Positions 61,848 through 64,000 of a DNA stretch of 64,000 nucleotides are shown here, one piece after another (positions within the stretch are counted from its first letter, which is position 1; every line of letters begins with the position of its first letter). Where the stretch lies: positions 1 to 64,000 of the forward strand of contig JAEZGI010000063.1 of NCBI GenBank assembly GCA_023416995.1, in the 5' to 3' direction. The stretch is from Bacteroidota bacterium. GTDB taxonomy: Bacteria > Bacteroidota > Bacteroidia > Chitinophagales > Chitinophagaceae. Position numbers and translations under genes: made by a program. Under the pieces are notes generated by a model that was given only the letters and a program-made list of their open reading frames with translations, was not told the DNA's origin and did not search any database.

Positions 61848-62402
61848 ATGGCTTACATATCAGTTCCGGAAGGCGTGCCGGGTATTCGCAGTCTTGCAAT
61901 GTTTCGCCCTGAAACGGGTCAGCACCTGTATGCACTTGCACAGGTTTTGTTACGCGGACCTTCACCTCTTACCGAAGCCGAACGTGAAATTATTGCAACC
62001 TTTGTTTCAAACAGGAATCAATGCAGGTTTTGCACCAACAGCCATGCGGCTGCTGCCCGTGAATTGCTTGGTGAAAACGCGGGCATAATGGATGACGTGC
62101 TGGCCGATTATACCACTGCCGCAATCAGCGATAAATTAAAGGCCCTCCTCAATATCGCCGGCAAGGTGCAGATACTCGGTAAGGAAGTAACACAACAGGA
62201 TATTGATGCTGCACGTGCGGTTGGCGCAAACGATCTTGATCTGCATGATACCGTTTTAATTGCAGCCACCTTTTCGATGTATAACAGGTATGTTGACGGA
62301 CTGGGAACACTCACACCTTCTAATCCTTCCGATTACCTGGAGATGGGAAAAAGACTGGCTGAAAAAGGATATGGCGCACCCAAACCTGAACCCGTTTCTT
62401 AA
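61848..62402 (+). CDS. AhpD-like/carboxymuconolactone decarboxylase-family protein 2
   Basis: This 184-residue paralogue of the protein at 57239 shares the N-terminus (VPEGVPGIRSLAMFRPETG), Glu47, Cys59 and Cys62 in NQCRFCTNSH, His66 and the C-terminal LHDTVLIAATFSMYNRYVDGLGT. Identity with the first copy looks close to half over the full length. It has no signal peptide. It starts 44 bases after the MFS gene, with the 14-base start context AACTTTTAATTATG also found before the TonB receptor. Confidence 0.9.
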   Translation: MAYISVPEGVPGIRSLAMFRPETGQHLYALAQVLLRGPSPLTEAEREIIATFVSNRNQCRFCTNSHAAAARELLGENAGIMDDVLADYTTAAISDKLKALLNIAGKVQILGKEVTQQDIDAARAVGANDLDLHDTVLIAATFSMYNRYVDGLGTLTPSNPSDYLEMGKRLAEKGYGAPKPEPVS

Positions 62403-62418
62403 TCTTAAAATCTTAACT

Positions 62419-62979
62419 ATGGCTCATATTAACTTACACAACGATGAACCCGGTATCAGGGGACCAATGACTTATAGTCCCGAAACCGCCTGGCCGATGA
62501 ATCAACTCGCAGAGGTCCTTTTGCGTAGTGAAAACAATACACTTACTAAAGGCGAGCGTGAACTTATCGGCACCTATGTTTCTTATCTAAACGATTGTTT
62601 CTTTTGCCAGAGTGTTCATGGCGCCATGGCCAGACATTATATGGGCTGTGATATTGAGCAGATTGAAAACTTCAAAAAAGACTTCAAGTCGTCTGATTTA
62701 TCAGATAAAATGAAAACTCTGCTACCCATTGCTGCCTCTGTTCAAAAGGGTGGTAAACACGTGACCGCTGATCAGATCACGCAGGCACGCGCTGCAGGTG
62801 CAACCGATAAAGAAATACATGATACCGTTTTAATCGCAGCCGCATTTTGTATGTTCAACCGTTATGTAGATGGGCTGGGCACCTGGGCACCATCTAATGT
62901 TTCGTTTTATGTTGACAGGGCACCTATGCGTGCAGAACAGGGATATGTTGCTTCGGTTCCACTACCTGCACATTCGTAA
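62419..62979 (+). CDS. AhpD-like/carboxymuconolactone decarboxylase-family protein 3
   Basis: The 186-residue product starts MAHINLHNDEPGIRGPM, 16 bases after the stop of copy 2; an upstream in-frame extension runs through that gene and is rejected. It keeps Glu48, Cys60 and Cys63 in NDCFFCQSVH and His67, and the C-terminal IHDTVLIAAAFCMFNRYVDGLGT. It is more divergent than copies 1 and 2 (one-residue shift, LRSENN insertion). It is the last gene of the operon and is followed by an intrinsic terminator. Confidence 0.9.
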   Translation: MAHINLHNDEPGIRGPMTYSPETAWPMNQLAEVLLRSENNTLTKGERELIGTYVSYLNDCFFCQSVHGAMARHYMGCDIEQIENFKKDFKSSDLSDKMKTLLPIAASVQKGGKHVTADQITQARAAGATDKEIHDTVLIAAAFCMFNRYVDGLGTWAPSNVSFYVDRAPMRAEQGYVASVPLPAHS

Positions 62980-63000
62980 GATTTGAATATTTTATTATGC

Positions 63001-63036
63001 GAGGCTGTCTCAACGGAATGAGGCAGCCTCTTTTTG
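63001..63036 (+). terminator. intrinsic terminator of the AhpD/TonB/MFS operon
   Basis: GAGGCTGTCTCA at 63001-63012 pairs with TGAGGCAGCCTC at 63019-63030 (one G-T pair) around a 6-base loop, followed by TTTTTG. It begins 21 bases after the stop of the last AhpD-like gene. Confidence 0.9.
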
Positions 63037-63084
63037 TTAAGGTATTTAGCTTGCTGATGTAACTTAGAAGCAAAAATCAGTTTC

Positions 63085-64000
63085 ATGCAATTGCGATTCT
63101 TTTGTTCCCTGGCTATCACAATGCTGGTAACCTCCGGCCTATCTGCTCAAACCAAAAAACCTTCAGCTAACTCCAAAACGAAGGTTGTTGTGAACCCAAA
63201 AGCCGAAGTCTGGAAAAAACAGGTGATCCAGGCGCTTGATGGTAAACTGAAACAGGCGCAGGAGATGGTTGACCAGGTGTTCAGTTTTTCGGAACTTGGT
63301 TTCCAGGAAACAGAAACCTCTGCCTATCTTACCGGCATACTTGAGCAAAACGGTTTCACTATACAAAGAGGTATCAGTGGAATTCCTACTGCCTGGATGG
63401 CAAAATGGGGCAATGGAAAACCTGTGATCGCTATGGGTAGCGATATCGATGGTATTCCAAAATCATCGCAGAAACCTGGCGTAGCGTACAAAGAACCCAT
63501 TGTGGATGGGGCACCCGGTCATGGTGAGGGACATAACTCTGGTTTGCCCTTATTGCTCCTGTCTGCACTTGAAGCCAAAAAAATAATGGAAGAACAAAAA
63601 CTTCCGGGCACACTGGTTATATGGCCGGGTGTTGCGGAAGAACTTGTTGGATCAAAAGCCTGGTATATCCGTGACGGGTACTTTAAAGACATAGATGCCT
63701 GCATATTCACCCATGTAAGCAGTAATATGAGCGTTGGCTGGGGTGATGCAGGAAACAATGGACTGGTATCTGTACAATTTACATTTGAAGGCAATTCCGC
63801 TCATGCTGCCGGTGCACCATGGCGCGGTAAAAGTGCTTTGGATGCTGTTGAACTAATGAATATTGCGTGGAACTTCAAACGTGAGCATCTTAAACCGACG
63901 CAACGTTCGCATTATGTTATTACTGACGGTGGCGATCAACCGAATGTTGTTCCTTCTAAAGCAACTGTATGGTATTACTTACGTGAACGGACATACGAGG
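63085..64000 (+). CDS. M20-family amidohydrolase (AbgB-like), 3'-truncated
   Basis: The frame from the ATG at 63085 runs off the right edge of the window, so about 305 residues are visible. A signal peptide (MQLRFFCSLAITMLVTSGLSA) is followed by an M20 peptidase/amidohydrolase domain: AMGSDIDGIP with a metal-ligand Asp, PGHGEGHNSG with two His, VAEELVGSKAW with the Glu pair, and HAAGAPWRGKSALDAVE of the dimerisation domain. AbgB-type enzymes cleave aminoacyl-amide bonds such as p-aminobenzoyl-glutamate. The position usually held by Cys in M20D amidohydrolases (HxCGH) is Glu here. It has a weak promoter-like TAACTTAG at 63060-63067 and is separated from the preceding operon by a terminator. 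Confidence 0.85.
   Translation, partial: MQLRFFCSLAITMLVTSGLSAQTKKPSANSKTKVVVNPKAEVWKKQVIQALDGKLKQAQEMVDQVFSFSELGFQETETSAYLTGILEQNGFTIQRGISGIPTAWMAKWGNGKPVIAMGSDIDGIPKSSQKPGVAYKEPIVDGAPGHGEGHNSGLPLLLLSALEAKKIMEEQKLPGTLVIWPGVAEELVGSKAWYIRDGYFKDIDACIFTHVSSNMSVGWGDAGNNGLVSVQFTFEGNSAHAAGAPWRGKSALDAVELMNIAWNFKREHLKPTQRSHYVITDGGDQPNVVPSKATVWYYLRERTYE

Noticed and set aside
1..64000. tRNA, rRNA, transposases, integrases, phage genes, attachment sites
   Set aside because: Gaps were read for cloverleaf-like or conserved RNA sequence and products for mobile-element families; none was recognised, although small RNAs cannot be excluded by eye.

Overview
The window looks like chromosomal DNA of a Bacteroidota member, most likely family Chitinophagaceae. 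The reasons are a SusC/SusD pair, several TonB-dependent receptors with carboxypeptidase-like N-terminal domains, an IPExxxVDY-family protein, a PadR/PspC pair, a Rho factor with a long disordered insertion, almost no Shine-Dalgarno sequences, and repeated promoter matches to the Bacteroidota form TTG-N19-21-TAnnTTTG. I see no rRNA, tRNA, transposase, integrase, phage gene or CRISPR array. The gene content reads as ordinary core plus niche genome rather than an island.

Layout. 1-2.3 kb: the 3' end of an MG2/plug-type surface protein. 2.3-9.3 kb (minus): a five-gene signalling operon (REC-PAS kinase, CHASE3-HAMP-GAF hybrid kinase with three receivers, single receiver, CheR, CheB) with no CheA, CheW or receptor gene. 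9.4-13.2 kb: SWIM-SNF2 helicase. 13.4-16.5 kb (plus): M28 peptidase, IPExxxVDY protein, pterin dehydratase, lipoprotein. 16.5-22.2 kb (minus): Rho, MscS channel, ComB-like phosphatase, SRPBCC protein, GcvT. 22.3-25.7 kb (plus): gpsA plus a phosphatase-synthase fusion read as a bifunctional glucosylglycerol-phosphate synthase/phosphatase; together they would make the compatible solute glucosylglycerol from dihydroxyacetone phosphate and a nucleotide sugar. 25.6-28.6 kb (minus): PadR, PspC protein and a small membrane protein. 28.8-34.0 kb (minus): Tyr-rich secreted protein, LpoB-like and COG3014 lipoproteins, 2-oxoglutarate oxygenase, AsnS. 34.2-40.2 kb (plus): FeoB, secreted orphan domain, DUF1415, TonB receptor. 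40.2-42.2 kb (minus): AlkD-like HEAT protein, DinB protein, small membrane protein. 42.3-52.1 kb (plus): PVC-type dehydrogenase/cytochrome c, SusC/SusD, serine hydrolase. 52.1-56.5 kb: lipoprotein, Zn/Cd-type P1B ATPase with a His-rich repeat tail, GAF histidine kinase. 56.6-63.0 kb (plus): the most unusual unit, an apparent operon of a small membrane-anchored protein, an AhpD-like protein, a TonB receptor, an MFS transporter and two further AhpD-like paralogues, closed by a strong terminator. 63.1 kb to the end: the start of an M20 amidohydrolase.

The strongest leads are the receptor/MFS/triple-AhpD operon (no substrate known to me), the gpsA-ggpPS pair, the 39-bp His-repeat array of the metal ATPase, and the CheB/CheR kinase operon without chemotaxis partners. 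All family calls come from reading motifs; no database search was possible.
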